A stretch of 64,000 nucleotides of DNA, from assembly GCF_025371035.1 (NCBI RefSeq), contig NZ_JANZXB010000004.1:186001-250000 (forward strand), written 5' to 3'. The notes below the pieces were generated by a model. That model searched no databases, was not told the origin of the DNA, and saw only the letters and a list, made by a program, of their open reading frames with translations. Below, in pieces: positions 43,102 through 54,548 of this stretch (position 1 is its first letter; the number at the start of each line of letters is the position of its first letter). The translations under genes and the position numbers were made by a program. The DNA comes from Sphingomonas sp. LC-1 (GTDB lineage Bacteria; Pseudomonadota; Alphaproteobacteria; Sphingomonadales; Sphingomonadaceae).

Positions 43102-43478
43102 TATGCTTCTTCCTGCTCGCGGACGACGATGCGGAGCCGCGAAAACGGCTTCAGGATGCGCGTCGACTTGCCGCGACCGCGCGTCGCGAAACGCTTCATG
43201 GTGATCGACTTGCCGACCGACGCCTCGGCGACGACGAGCGCGTCGACGTCGAGGTTGTGGTTGTTCTCGGCATTGGCGATCGCGGAGGCGAGCACCTTGC
43301 GCGCGTCGACAGCCATCGCCTTCGTCGAGAAGGCCAGGATGTTCATCGCGTCGCCGGCCTTCTTGCCGCGGATCAGGCCTGCGACCAGGTTCAGCTTCTG
43401 CGCCGAACCACGGATCTGCGTGCCGACCGACAGCGCTTCCTTGTCACCAACCTTGCGGGGGGATGCTGGCTTCGACAT
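43101..43478 (-). CDS. rplV: 50S ribosomal protein L22
   Basis: 125 residues. L22 lines the exit tunnel with its beta hairpin; [30 protein letters not shown] is the tip and C-terminal strand. Helical core [17 protein letters not shown] and [15 protein letters not shown]. Slightly longer N-terminus than E. coli. One-base overlap with both rpsS and rpsC. Confidence 0.97.
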   Translation of the reverse strand: MSKPASPRKVGDKEALSVGTQIRGSAQKLNLVAGLIRGKKAGDAMNILAFSTKAMAVDARKVLASAIANAENNHNLDVDALVVAEASVGKSITMKRFATRGRGKSTRILKPFSRLRIVVREQEEA

Positions 43479-43756
43479 CAGCGCTTACCCTTCTTGTCGG
43501 CAGCGTGGCCGGGGAAATAGCGCGTGGGCGCGAATTCACCGAGCTTCATGCCGACCATGTCCTCGTTCACCGAGACGGGAACGAACTTGCGACCATTGTA
43601 GACGTTGAAGGTCAGGCCGACGAACGACGGCAGGATGGTCGAGCGACGCGACCAGGTCTTGATCGGACCTGCGCGGTTGCCAGCATCCTGAGCCACTTCG
43701 GCCTTCTTCAGGAGATGGAGGTCCACGAAAGGACCCTTCCAAACGGAACGAGCCAT
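43478..43756 (-). CDS. rpsS: 30S ribosomal protein S19
   Basis: 92 residues. [19 protein letters not shown] and the signature [28 protein letters not shown]19 sits in the head of the small subunit. Six bases after rplB. Confidence 0.97.
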   Translation of the reverse strand: MARSVWKGPFVDLHLLKKAEVAQDAGNRAGPIKTWSRRSTILPSFVGLTFNVYNGRKFVPVSVNEDMVGMKLGEFAPTRYFPGHAADKKGKR

Positions 43757-43762
43757 TGCGTG

Positions 43763-44614
43763 TTAGCCCTTCTTCTTGGCGTGACGGCTACGGATGATCA
43801 TCTTGTCCGTCGCCTTGTTGTGACGAGTGCGCGCACCCTTGGTCGGCTTGCCCCACGGGGTGACCGGATGACGGCCGCCCGAGGTCCGGCCTTCACCACC
43901 GCCGTGCGGGTGGTCGACCGGGTTCTTAGCAACACCGCGGGTCAGCGGGCGATGGCCCTTCCAACGGTTGCGACCAGCCTTCGCCAGGTTGGTGTTGCCG
44001 TTGTCGGGGTTCGACACCGCGCCGACGGTCGCCATGCAGTTGGCATGGATGTAGCGCTGCTCACCCGAGTTCAGGCGAACGATGACCATGCCCTTGTCGC
44101 GACCCACGACCTGCACATAGGTGCCGGCCGAACGTGCGATCTGACCGCCCTTGCCGGGCTTCATCTCGACGTTGTGGACGATGGTGCCGACCGGCATCTG
44201 GCCCAGTTCCATCGCGTTGCCCGGCTTCACGTCGGTCTTCTTGCCGGCGATGACCTTGTCACCAACGGCCAGACGCTGCGGCGCGATGATATAGGCAACG
44301 TTGTCCTTGCCCTCGGCATCGGCGCCGTAGTTGATCAGCGCGATGAAGGCGGTGCGGTTGGGATCATATTCGATCCGCTCCACGGTGCCCTCGACGTCCC
44401 ACTGACGACGCTTGAAATCGATGAAGCGGTAACGCTGCTTGTGGCCGCCCGCGATACCGCGGCTGGTCACATGGCCCTTGTTGTTGCGGCCGCCGGTCTT
44501 GCGCTTGCCTTCGGTGAGCGCCTTGACGGGCGCGCCCTTCCACAGCGCCGAGCGGTCGACGAGGATCAGACCGCGGCGGGCCGGGCTCGTCGGATTATAA
44601 TGCTTGAGTGCCAT
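43763..44614 (-). CDS. rplB: 50S ribosomal protein L2
   Basis: 283 residues; L2 supports subunit association and the peptidyl transferase centre. Signature [22 protein letters not shown], and the conserved peptidyl-transferase loop [20 protein letters not shown] near residue 225-245. The N-terminus ([20 protein letters not shown]) is the alphaproteobacterial variant. Four bases after rplW. Confidence 0.97.
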   Translation of the reverse strand: MALKHYNPTSPARRGLILVDRSALWKGAPVKALTEGKRKTGGRNNKGHVTSRGIAGGHKQRYRFIDFKRRQWDVEGTVERIEYDPNRTAFIALINYGADAEGKDNVAYIIAPQRLAVGDKVIAGKKTDVKPGNAMELGQMPVGTIVHNVEMKPGKGGQIARSAGTYVQVVGRDKGMVIVRLNSGEQRYIHANCMATVGAVSNPDNGNTNLAKAGRNRWKGHRPLTRGVAKNPVDHPHGGGEGRTSGGRHPVTPWGKPTKGARTRHNKATDKMIIRSRHAKKKG

Positions 44615-44618
44615 CGGC

Positions 44619-44930
44619 TCAGATCCCCGTCGTCACGTCAATGGACTGACCGTCCTTGAGGGTGACGATCGCCTTCTTCATGTCCGAGCGCTGGTACGGA
44701 GCGCCCTTCCACTTCTTGGTCTTGCCCTTCTGGACGATGGTGTTCACGCCGGTGACGGTCACGTCGAACAGCGCTTCCACCGCCGCCTTGATCTCGGGCT
44801 TGGAAGCACCGGGGGCGACCTTGAACACCACGGCGTTGTGCTCGCTCAGGAGCGTCGCCTTCTCGGTGATGTGCGGCGCAACGATCACGTCGTAATGACG
44901 CGGATCGACCGCCTTCTGCTGCTTAGCCAT
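44619..44930 (-). CDS. rplW: 50S ribosomal protein L23
   Basis: 103 residues. [39 protein letters not shown] and [20 protein letters not shown] are typical. L23 is the docking site for trigger factor and SRP at the tunnel exit. Overlaps the rplD stop by eight bases. Confidence 0.97.
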   Translation of the reverse strand: MAKQQKAVDPRHYDVIVAPHITEKATLLSEHNAVVFKVAPGASKPEIKAAVEALFDVTVTGVNTIVQKGKTKKWKGAPYQRSDMKKAIVTLKDGQSIDVTTGI

Positions 44931-45549
44931 GGAAACGGGCCTCCAGCTTTTCGACAGCCGAGCGCGTCAGCACCAGGGTGTCATGCTTCAGAATGTCGTA
45001 GACATTGGCACCGGCGGCCGGAAGGATGTTGATTTCCTTCAGGTTGCCCGCGGCCAGCGCGAACGACGTTTCGACGGCGTCGCCATCGATGACCAGCGCG
45101 GTCTTGCCGAAGCCCAGCTTCGCCAGATCGCCCTTCAGCGTCTTCGTCTTGTTACCTTCGACGGACAGATCGTTCATCACGATCAGCGAACCCGCCTTGG
45201 CGTGGCTCGACAGCGCCATCTTCAGGCCCAGAGCGCGAACCTTCTTGTTCAGACCCGGGTTGAAGTCGCGGACGCGGGCGCCGTGCGCCTTACCACCGCC
45301 GATGAAGACGGGGGCCCGACGATCGCCGTGACGAGCGACACCGCCGCCCTTCTGGCGACCGAGCTTCTTGCCCGAGCGGGCGACATCGGCGCGCTCACGG
45401 GTGCCGCGCGCAGTGGCGCGACGCTTTTCCAGCTGCCAGGTCACAACGCGGTGCAGGATGTCGGCGCGCGGATCGAGGCCGAAGACCTCGTCGTTGAGCT
45501 CGATGTCCGCGGCGTCGGTGCCGGCGAAGGATTGAACCTTGACCTTCAC
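44923..45549 (-). CDS. rplD: 50S ribosomal protein L4
   Basis: 208 residues. RAEVARSG-type loop appears here as [41 protein letters not shown] (extended loop reaching the tunnel), then the C-terminal globular part. In E. coli L4 also represses the S10 operon through its leader; the sequence does not show whether it does so here, but see the folded spacer upstream of rplC. Three bases after rplC. Confidence 0.97.
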   Translation of the reverse strand: MKVKVQSFAGTDAADIELNDEVFGLDPRADILHRVVTWQLEKRRATARGTRERADVARSGKKLGRQKGGGVARHGDRRAPVFIGGGKAHGARVRDFNPGLNKKVRALGLKMALSSHAKAGSLIVMNDLSVEGNKTKTLKGDLAKLGFGKTALVIDGDAVETSFALAAGNLKEINILPAAGANVYDILKHDTLVLTRSAVEKLEARFHG

Positions 45550-45552
45550 GAC

Positions 45553-46287
45553 TTAGCCCTCCTGGCTCTCGGTGGCTTCCGGAGCAGGCTCGGCAGAAGC
45601 GTTATTGTTGGCGGCCGCCTTGATGCTGGCGGGGAACGGGGCGTCCGCGTGGCGCGAAACCTTGACCGCGTCCTTGACGATCAGCCAGCCACCCTTCGAG
45701 CCGGGCACCGAGCCCTTGACGAAGATCAGACCGCGCTCGACGTCGGTCGACACGATTTCGAGGTTCTGCTGCGTGCGGTTCTTGTCGCCCATGTGGCCGG
45801 CCATCTTCTTGTTCTTGAAGACGCGGCCCGGATCCTGACGGTTACCGGTCGAACCATGCGAACGGTGCGAAACCGAGACGCCGTGGGTCGCGCGCAGACC
45901 ACCGAAGTTCCAGCGCTTCATCGCACCGGCAAAGCCCTTACCCTGGGTACGACCCTGGATATCGACATACTGGCCGGGGACGAAATGGTCGGCGGAGATC
46001 TCCGCGCCGACGTCCAGCAGGCCGTCTTCGTTCACGCGGAACTCGACCAGCACCTGCTTAGGCTCGACTTCGGCCTTGCCGAAGTGGCCACGCTGCGGCT
46101 TGGCAACATTCTTGGTCTTGGCGACACCTGCACCAAGCTGGACGGCGGTGTAGCCGTCACGATCCATCTCGCGGCGAGCGACGACCTGTACGCCTTCAAG
46201 CGCCAGGACGGTGACCGGCACGTGCCGACCATCGTCCTGGAACAGGCGGGTCATCCCCAGCTTCTTCGCGATCACGCCGGTACGCAT
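45553..46287 (-). CDS. rplC: 50S ribosomal protein L3 with extended acidic tail
   Basis: 244 residues from the ATG at 46287 ([20 protein letters not shown]). Contains [23 protein letters not shown] and the Gln site region [26 protein letters not shown]. The C-terminal 22 residues (Ala/Asn-rich then [12 protein letters not shown]) exceed the E. coli protein. First gene after a 284-base folded spacer that separates it from rpsJ. Confidence 0.97.
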   Translation of the reverse strand: MRTGVIAKKLGMTRLFQDDGRHVPVTVLALEGVQVVARREMDRDGYTAVQLGAGVAKTKNVAKPQRGHFGKAEVEPKQVLVEFRVNEDGLLDVGAEISADHFVPGQYVDIQGRTQGKGFAGAMKRWNFGGLRATHGVSVSHRSHGSTGNRQDPGRVFKNKKMAGHMGDKNRTQQNLEIVSTDVERGLIFVKGSVPGSKGGWLIVKDAVKVSRHADAPFPASIKAAANNNASAEPAPEATESQEG

Positions 46288-46571
46288 GATCCTGTTCCTT
46301 CCTCGACAGAGGCCCCCAAGAACCATTCAAGGGGGGCATATCCAGCCCGATTAAAGCGAAACGAGCCCCCGTCCCGGGCTGGCGACCGGCAAGCCGGTCA
46401 GACGGGGGACGCTGCCCCGGCACCATCTCGCTTGCGCGAAACCACCGGGCGGTATCCCTTAAGAGTGCCGGATCACGGGAGCGACCTCGGCGCGTTTTCC
46501 GGTAGCTTTAGGCCGGAGAAACGCCAAAATCCCGTGGGACGGAATCGTCGACCACGGGAATGCCGGCCCTC
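46288..46571 (-). promoter_or_regulatory. structured spacer between rpsJ and rplC
   Basis: 284 gene-free bases with several strong hairpins on the minus strand. After rpsJ comes TCCCGTGG / CCACGGGA followed by TTTT (46526-46559), which looks like a terminator or attenuator. Further on is a nested structure, CCCCCGTC ... GACGGGGG enclosing GACCGGC-TT-GCCGGTC (about 46364-46407), and a last hairpin with GCCCCC / GGGGGC arms just before the rplC ribosome site. This fits a new transcript start and a regulated leader. Identity of any ligand, for example L4, is inference. Confidence 0.55.
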
Positions 46572-46880
46572 TTACGCCAGCTTGATCTCGACATCAACAC
46601 CTGCGGCGAGGTCGAGCTTCATCAGCGCATCGACGGTCTGCGGGGTCGGCTGCACGATGTCCAGCATCCGCTTGTAGGTGCGGACCTCGAACTGCTCGCG
46701 CGACTTCTTGTCGATGTGCGGACCACGGTTGACCGTGAACTTCTCGATGCGCGTCGGAAGCGGGATCGGACCGCGGATAAGAGCGCCGGTGCGGCGCGCG
46801 GTGTCGGCGATGTCGCCGGTCGCCTGATCGAGCACGCGATGGTCGAACGCCTTCAGACGAATGCGGATATTGCTGTCCAT
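46572..46880 (-). CDS. rpsJ: 30S ribosomal protein S10
   Basis: 102 residues from the ATG at 46880 ([20 protein letters not shown]). The NusE surface [26 protein letters not shown] is present, so it should also act in antitermination. Normally the first gene of the S10 operon; here it is separated both from tuf (561 bases) and from rplC (284 bases), so it may be a single-gene unit. Confidence 0.97.
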   Translation of the reverse strand: MDSNIRIRLKAFDHRVLDQATGDIADTARRTGALIRGPIPLPTRIEKFTVNRGPHIDKKSREQFEVRTYKRMLDIVQPTPQTVDALMKLDLAAGVDVEIKLA

Positions 46881-47197
46881 GATCCCTACCGATGCGAAAG
46901 AGCGGGCCTTCGGGTTTTCCCCACCATGGATACCAAGTGCGATCGGCTGTCCGACCGGGCACTCGACCATCCACCGTGAAGGCGACCTTGGGCCGAAACA
47001 AACTCTGGGTTGCGACAGAGGCGAAAACCGACCCTGCCCTCACTAAAAGCAAACGGCCGACTCCGGTATTCCCGGTGCCAGCCGATTCCCTCAAGGCACG
47101 TGCCTATACGCATATGGCGGGGGTGCCGCAAGGGGCGGATGCGGGTTTTTGTTCGGACGGGTGGAACCAGTGCCCACCAACAGAAACACCGACCCTC

Positions 47198-47277
47198 GTT
47201 CGGCCTGAGCGAAGTCGAACGCCGCGCGAAAGCGGAGACCGCCGGGCGGGCGCTTCGACTGTGCTCAGTACGAACGG
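47198..47277. repeat. inverted pair of the GAGCGAAGTCGAA repeat
   Basis: CGTTCGGCCTGAGCGAAGTCGAA at 47198-47219 faces CTTCGACTGTGCTCAGTACGAACGG at 47253-47277. The arms are imperfect complements of each other, of the same family and spacing as the pair at 15189-15275. Confidence 0.75.
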
Positions 47278-47295
47278 AGGCCCCTTCCAGGTAGT

Positions 47296-47362
47296 CCCAG
47301 CGGAGGCTGGGATCTCTCATCTGGCGCGCCCCGCCGAGACAGGCCCCAGTCTCCGCTGGGGC
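47296..47362. repeat. two CCCAGC/GCTGGG-type hairpins
   Basis: CCCAGC-GGAG-GCTGGG at 47296-47311 and GCCCCAG-N6-CTGGGGC at 47343-47362. They resemble the hairpin at 27997-28018 and lie on the promoter-distal side of tuf. Confidence 0.55.
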
Positions 47363-47376
47363 GACGGCCTCACACG

Positions 47377-47407
47377 AAAAAGGCCGACCCCGTCGCCGGG
47401 GCCGGCC
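47377..47407 (-). terminator. intrinsic terminator after tuf
   Basis: On the minus strand: stem GGCCGGCCCCG / CGGGGTCGGCC (11 bp, one G-T pair), GCGA loop, then five T. It lies about 35 bases past the tuf stop. Confidence 0.9.
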
Positions 47408-47441
47408 CTTTCCCGATAAGTTTCAGGCTTTCGCCCGAGGC

Positions 47442-48632
<1,191 letters not shown>

Positions 48633-48767
48633 TTTCCTACCTTCTGAATCGAATTCGGTGCCGCATCCGAGGCCACGCGAACGCGGCCCCATAGCGGGTG
48701 TTTCAAGTGATTGCCAGCCCCTAGCGTGCTCGCACCCCCAGGTCGCCCCGGGGGCACGATATACGCC

Positions 48768-50843
<2,076 letters not shown>

Positions 50844-50865
50844 GATCGATCTTCCTCAAGCGTAG

Positions 50866-50892
50866 GGGGGAGCCGGTTGGCCCGGCTCCCCC
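50866..50892 (-). promoter_or_regulatory. leader hairpin between rpsG and fusA
   Basis: Perfect 11-bp stem GGGGGAGCCGG / CCGGCTCCCCC with a 5-base loop, about 22 bases before the fusA start and not followed by a T-run on the minus strand. A TATATAA stretch directly precedes it and could be a -10 box, so a fusA promoter may lie within this 147-base gap. Confidence 0.45.
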
Positions 50893-50990
50893 TTATATAG
50901 GCTGTTTGCGTGACCAGCGGAAGACCGCCGGCACCGCACCCTGAAAAGGTTGCGGCAGAACGGAAATTATCCCGGTCCGCCGCAAGGCCC

Positions 50991-51461
50991 TTACCAGCGG
51001 TAGTGCGAGAAGGCGCGATTCGCTTCCGCCATGCGGTGCGTATCTTCGCGCTTCTTGACCGCGTTGCCACGGTTGTTCGCGGCATCCATCAGCTCACCCG
51101 ACAGACGCGCGGCCATCGTGTTCTCCGAACGGGCGCGCGACGCGCCGATCAGCCAACGGATGGCCAGAGCCTGGGCACGCTCCGGACGGACTTCGACCGG
51201 AACCTGATAGGTCGCACCACCGACGCGGCGCGAACGGACTTCGATGCCCGGCTTGATGTTGTTCAGCGCATCGTGGAACACGCCGATCGGATCGCGCTTG
51301 GCGCGCGTCTCGACGGTTTCCAGAGCACCGTAGACGATGGCTTCGGCCACGGACTTCTTACCGTCCAGCATGACCGAATTCATGAACTTCGACAGGACCA
51401 CATCTCCGAACTTGGGGTCCGGCAGGATTTCCCGCTTTTCGGGACGACGACGACGAGCCAT
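50991..51461 (-). CDS. rpsG: 30S ribosomal protein S7
   Basis: 156 residues. [28 protein letters not shown] and the helical core with [27 protein letters not shown] are typical. S7 nucleates the 30S head and in E. coli represses the str operon. 66 bases after rpsL. Confidence 0.97.
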   Translation of the reverse strand: MARRRRPEKREILPDPKFGDVVLSKFMNSVMLDGKKSVAEAIVYGALETVETRAKRDPIGVFHDALNNIKPGIEVRSRRVGGATYQVPVEVRPERAQALAIRWLIGASRARSENTMAARLSGELMDAANNRGNAVKKREDTHRMAEANRAFSHYRW

Positions 51462-51527
51462 TCTCGTATTTCCTTACAAAACTTCAGCCTTTTATGGTCG
51501 AGGAGCCTGAAGACAGGCCCGACCGGC

Positions 51528-51899
51528 TTACTTCGGACGCTTGGCGCCGTACTTCGAGCGGGACTGCTTGCGATCCTTCACGCCCTGCGTGTCGAGAACG
51601 CCGCGCAGCACGTGGTAGCGCACGCCGGGAAGGTCGCGCACACGGCCGCCGCGGATGAGCACCACCGAGTGCTCCTGCAGGTTGTGGCCTTCGCCCGGGA
51701 TGTACGAGATGACTTCGCGGCTGTTGGTCAGACGGACCTTGGCCACCTTGCGAAGTGCCGAGTTCGGCTTCTTCGGGGTCGTCGTGTAGACACGGGTGCA
51801 AACGCCGCGCTTCTGCGGGTTCTGCTCCATTGCAGGGACCTTGGACTTGGCCTTCTGCAGTTCGCGGCCCTTGCGGACCAGCTGGTTGATCGTCGGCAT
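51528..51899 (-). CDS. rpsL: 30S ribosomal protein S12
   Basis: 123 residues from the ATG at 51899 ([15 protein letters not shown]). The decoding-site loops [18 protein letters not shown] and [28 protein letters not shown] are intact; the lysines of KKPNS and the K/R positions that give streptomycin resistance when altered look wild type. First gene of the str unit, transcribed away from tRNA-Trp. Confidence 0.97.
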   Translation of the reverse strand: MPTINQLVRKGRELQKAKSKVPAMEQNPQKRGVCTRVYTTTPKKPNSALRKVAKVRLTNSREVISYIPGEGHNLQEHSVVLIRGGRVRDLPGVRYHVLRGVLDTQGVKDRKQSRSKYGAKRPK

Positions 51900-52205
51900 T
51901 GAAGCCTTCACCTTTCCATGAGGTTACTTTGCTGGAGCCATCACAGCACTTAGGAATACAAAAAGGGGCCATCGCAGCTTTCGCCCGGCCCATATTCGCA
52001 TCCAGCAATGTTCAAGCTTGCCCGACGGACATGTCCCGATTCCCGAGAAATCCCCTTCGTGCAGCGGCGGCCTATACGCGCGAAGGCATGTGTGGTCAAC
52101 GTCACCTCGAAACACGGGAAACCGGGCACCACGAACAAAGTTACGATTTTCGTCACACAGGCGCTTGCCCTGCCCGTTCAGTCGGGCTAATGGCGGCCGC
52201 CTCGC
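51900..52205. promoter_or_regulatory. divergent intergenic region between rpsL and tRNA-Trp
   Basis: 306 bases without a gene, less GC-rich than the neighbours in places. It must hold the rpsL promoter on the minus strand and the tRNA promoter on the plus strand. I could not assign boxes with confidence. Confidence 0.5.
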
Positions 52206-52281
52206 AGGAGTGTAGCTCAGTTGGTAGAGCATCGGTCTCCAAAACCGAGGGCCCACGGTTCGAGTCCGTGCACTCCTGCCA
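52206..52281 (+). tRNA. tRNA-Trp (anticodon CCA)
   Basis: 76 bases, full cloverleaf. Acceptor stem AGGAGTG / CACTCCT, D-arm with AGCTCAGTTGGTAGAGC, anticodon stem TCGGT / ACCGA enclosing CTCCAAA (anticodon CCA), T-loop GGTTCGAGTCC, discriminator G and an encoded 3' CCA. In many proteobacteria this tRNA sits upstream of secE-nusG; neither gene follows here. Confidence 0.97.
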
Positions 52282-52456
52282 CTTTTCATGACATCGCTGG
52301 ACCGCCCCCACATCGTTCGCGGTGAGGGTGGTCTCGCGCACTTCTCCCCCGCAAAGTCAGGGGAGCTGGTGTAGGGGCTTACCCCCTATCGGGAGCGCGA
52401 CACGCCTTTGTCAGGCCCTCGCCTGCCCCCTGCCGTTGCAGGCGAGGAATAGCGGA

Positions 52457-52777
52457 TCAGTTTACGGGGCGTACCCCCACACCCGGCGGCGTAGCCGGGT
52501 CGACTTCATCGATCTCGTCACCGCGATGGCCGCCACCGGCCCCTGCCCCACTGCCATGCACTTCACCCGTCTCCGGGTCGATCGAGGGGCGGCGGCCATT
52601 ATCGGTGGGCAGGCTCGTCTCTGCATTCCCCTCACCCTTGGCAGGTGGCGTGGTCGTCACGCGGCCCGACGGCTCCGCCCGGCCCATCGCGGCCTCCTCG
52701 TCGCGGTGATAGTCCTGCCCCGAATAGCCGTTGTCGCGATCGAAAGGCTGGGGTGGCCGCTTGTCATTGTCGGACAT
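52457..52777 (-). CDS. small polar protein of unknown function
   Basis: 106 residues from the ATG at 52777, preceded by GGAGGAG. The protein is hydrophilic and probably unstructured: an acidic-basic first half (DRDNGYSGQDYHRDEEAAMGRAE), Thr/Pro-rich middle and a Gly/Asp-rich end (GAGAGGGHRGDEIDEVDPATPPGVGV). No domain recognised. The 175 bases between it and the tRNA hold no other gene. Confidence 0.65.
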   Translation of the reverse strand: MSDNDKRPPQPFDRDNGYSGQDYHRDEEAAMGRAEPSGRVTTTPPAKGEGNAETSLPTDNGRRPSIDPETGEVHGSGAGAGGGHRGDEIDEVDPATPPGVGVRPVN

Positions 52778-52832
52778 GAATAATCTCCTCCGCCGTTCAA
52801 CGGGATAAGAGAGCCCCCGTTCCCCCTGACGC

Positions 52833-52863
52833 AAAAGGGCGCCCGCCATGTCGACGGACGCCC
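52833..52863 (-). terminator. intrinsic terminator after trcR
   Basis: On the minus strand: stem GGGCGTCCG / CGGGCGCCC (9 bp, one G-T pair), 9-base loop, then TTTT, 30 bases past the trcR stop. Confidence 0.8.
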
Positions 52864-52893
52864 CTTCACGATTGCGGGCAAATGCCCGAGCGA

Positions 52894-53577
52894 TCAGCTG
52901 CGGAACAGCGAGTGCGGGTCGATCACGTCGTCGCCATGGCCATGCCCGATCGAATCAATGTCACGGCTCTGCTGCTCGCGCTCGGCACGCAGCGAGGCGA
53001 GCAGCGCTTCGCGGTCGCCCTCCAGGCGGGTGTCGGTCGGCTGCGCATCGGCGTTGCCCCCGGTCGACTTCGCCGCCTTGGCCACCGCCGAGTCGAGCTC
53101 GCGCTGCGTGGTCAGGCCCAGCGTCACCGGATCCTTCGGCGTGATGTTGGCGATGTTCCAGTGGCTGCGGTCGCGGATCGCGGCAATCGTCGTGCGCGTG
53201 GTGCCGATCAGGTTGGAGATGGCGCCATCCGAGATTTCCGGATGGTTGCGGATGATCCAGGCGATGCCGTCCGGCTTGTCCTGCCGCTTGCTGACCGGCG
53301 TGTAGCGCGGGCCCTTGGTACGGCGGACCTGCTCGGGGCCCTTGGTCATCTTCATGCGATAATCGGGATTGGCCTGCGCCTTCTCGATCTCGCTCTGGGT
53401 CAGTTCGTGCGCGCGGACAGGATCGCGGCCAGTCAGCTTGGTGGCGGCCGTGTCGTCGGCGATCGCCTGCACTTCGAGGATGTGGAGGCCGCAGAAATCC
53501 GCGATCTGCTCGAACGAGAGCGACGTGTTGTCGACCAGCCAGGAAGCGGTCGCATGGGGCATGAGCGGCTGGGCCAC
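52894..53577 (-). CDS. trcR: DUF1013 / TrcR-type transcriptional regulator
   Basis: 227 residues from a GTG at 53577 (reads AQPLMPHATASWLVDNTSLS after the initiator). This matches the alphaproteobacterial DUF1013 family, annotated as cell-cycle regulator TrcR. It has an N-terminal helix-turn-helix-like part (LSFEQIADFCGLHILEVQAIAD) and a second one (ISDGAISNLIGTTRTTIAAIRDRSHWN). The C-terminal 50 residues are charged and variable. Target genes are not known from sequence. Confidence 0.87.
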   Translation of the reverse strand: MAQPLMPHATASWLVDNTSLSFEQIADFCGLHILEVQAIADDTAATKLTGRDPVRAHELTQSEIEKAQANPDYRMKMTKGPEQVRRTKGPRYTPVSKRQDKPDGIAWIIRNHPEISDGAISNLIGTTRTTIAAIRDRSHWNIANITPKDPVTLGLTTQRELDSAVAKAAKSTGGNADAQPTDTRLEGDREALLASLRAEREQQSRDIDSIGHGHGDDVIDPHSLFRS

Positions 53578-53597
53578 GGGGATCACTCCAGTCGGAA

Positions 53598-53628
53598 AAT
53601 AAAAGGGCCGCCCCTCACCGGAGCGGCC
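53598..53628 (-). terminator. terminator-like hairpin upstream of trcR
   Basis: On the minus strand: stem GGCCGCTCC / GGGGCGGCC (9 bp, one G-T pair), 5-base loop, then CTTTTATTTT. It lies between the TPR-like gene (53745-54452) and trcR, so it should end the former; its closeness to the trcR start (about 20 bases) leaves attenuation of trcR possible. Confidence 0.75.
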
Positions 53629-53744
53629 GTAGCTGCGACAAATCTAGAGAAAAGCGCCCCGAAGAGCAAGGTGCGCCGCCACAAACTGCCCGCGACGATC
53701 CGGCATGGCGAAGCCGCCGCGTGCATCAGCCCCGGTGAGGCGGC

Positions 53745-54452
53745 TCAATCATCGTCGAATCGGCCGAAGGGAAGGAGCTGCGACGCGAGCCTGCGCGCGG
53801 TCTGCGCGTCCCCGGCCCGAAGCGGAACCAGCACCTGTGCCGCGCCGCGCTGAAGGATGCGATCGAGCGCGGTGGGCGCCTCGGCACGCATCGCCTGTTC
53901 GGCCAGCGCGCGACCGCGCGGATCGCGGGGGTCCAGCTCCAGCCGCAGCAGCGCGGCCAGTCCCGGAAATAAGGCGCGGTCGCCACCCAGCGCCACGGCG
54001 CGCTCCAGCGCGGACATCCCGATCGATCGCTGCGCTCCCAAAGCGGCGCGGCCAACAATGGCGCCCAGCTTCTTCACCGCGCCGATATGCCACGCCCCCA
54101 GCGCCGCCTGCGCTTCCGCGTCGCGCGGGTTCTGGGTGAACAGCGCCTCGAACTGGCGTCGCGCGGCCACGGCGTCGCCACGGTTGCCGGTCAGCTTCGC
54201 CCGATAGCCGAGCGCGGTGGCACGCATCAGCAACGCCTCCCGGTCATCGGGCTCACGGCGGAGCGCATTGCCCGCCGCAGCATAGGCGTTGCCCACCCGG
54301 CGAAGGGCGCTGGCCTCATCCGCATCGCCGAACGATGCCTGGGTCAGGATGTCGCGCGCGGACTGCGCATGGGCAGGAGCCAATGGCACAGCCCCCACCG
54401 CAGCGATGGTGATGACGAACCCGGCCCCACCCCATTGCTGCGCCATCATCAT
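53745..54452 (-). CDS. secreted protein with TPR-like helices
   Basis: 235 residues. Signal peptide about 1-29 (APAHAQ). The mature part is Ala/Arg/Leu-rich and helical, with TPR-like units (ALRRVGNAYAAAGNALRREPDDREALLMRATA, then ARRQFEALFTQNPRDAEAQAALGAWHIGA). It is probably periplasmic. No enzyme motif. Several Met codons at the start (MMMAQQ) leave the first residue uncertain by two. Confidence 0.75.
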   Translation of the reverse strand: MMMAQQWGGAGFVITIAAVGAVPLAPAHAQSARDILTQASFGDADEASALRRVGNAYAAAGNALRREPDDREALLMRATALGYRAKLTGNRGDAVAARRQFEALFTQNPRDAEAQAALGAWHIGAVKKLGAIVGRAALGAQRSIGMSALERAVALGGDRALFPGLAALLRLELDPRDPRGRALAEQAMRAEAPTALDRILQRGAAQVLVPLRAGDAQTARRLASQLLPFGRFDDD

Positions 54453-54548
54453 CCCCCCGAATCTCTCTTATCGATACCGGGAAACCGCCGGACCGGATAC
54501 AGTATCCGTCGCAATCTTTGCAGCGGCGATCAAGCCGTCATCGCCGCG

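Larger units (their letters stand above)
46881..47376. other. gene-free spacer between tuf and rpsJ
   Basis: About 500 bases with no supported gene. It holds the repeat pair at 47198-47277 and two CCCAGC-type hairpins (47296-47311 and 47343-47362), and presumably the rpsJ promoter near 46900-47050, which I could not pin down. Confidence 0.6.

Noticed and set aside
44929-46677. 582-codon plus-strand open frame across rplD and rplC
   Set aside because: It lies antisense to two certain ribosomal genes and reads as unstructured Asp/Arg/Val sequence, a product of high GC codon bias.
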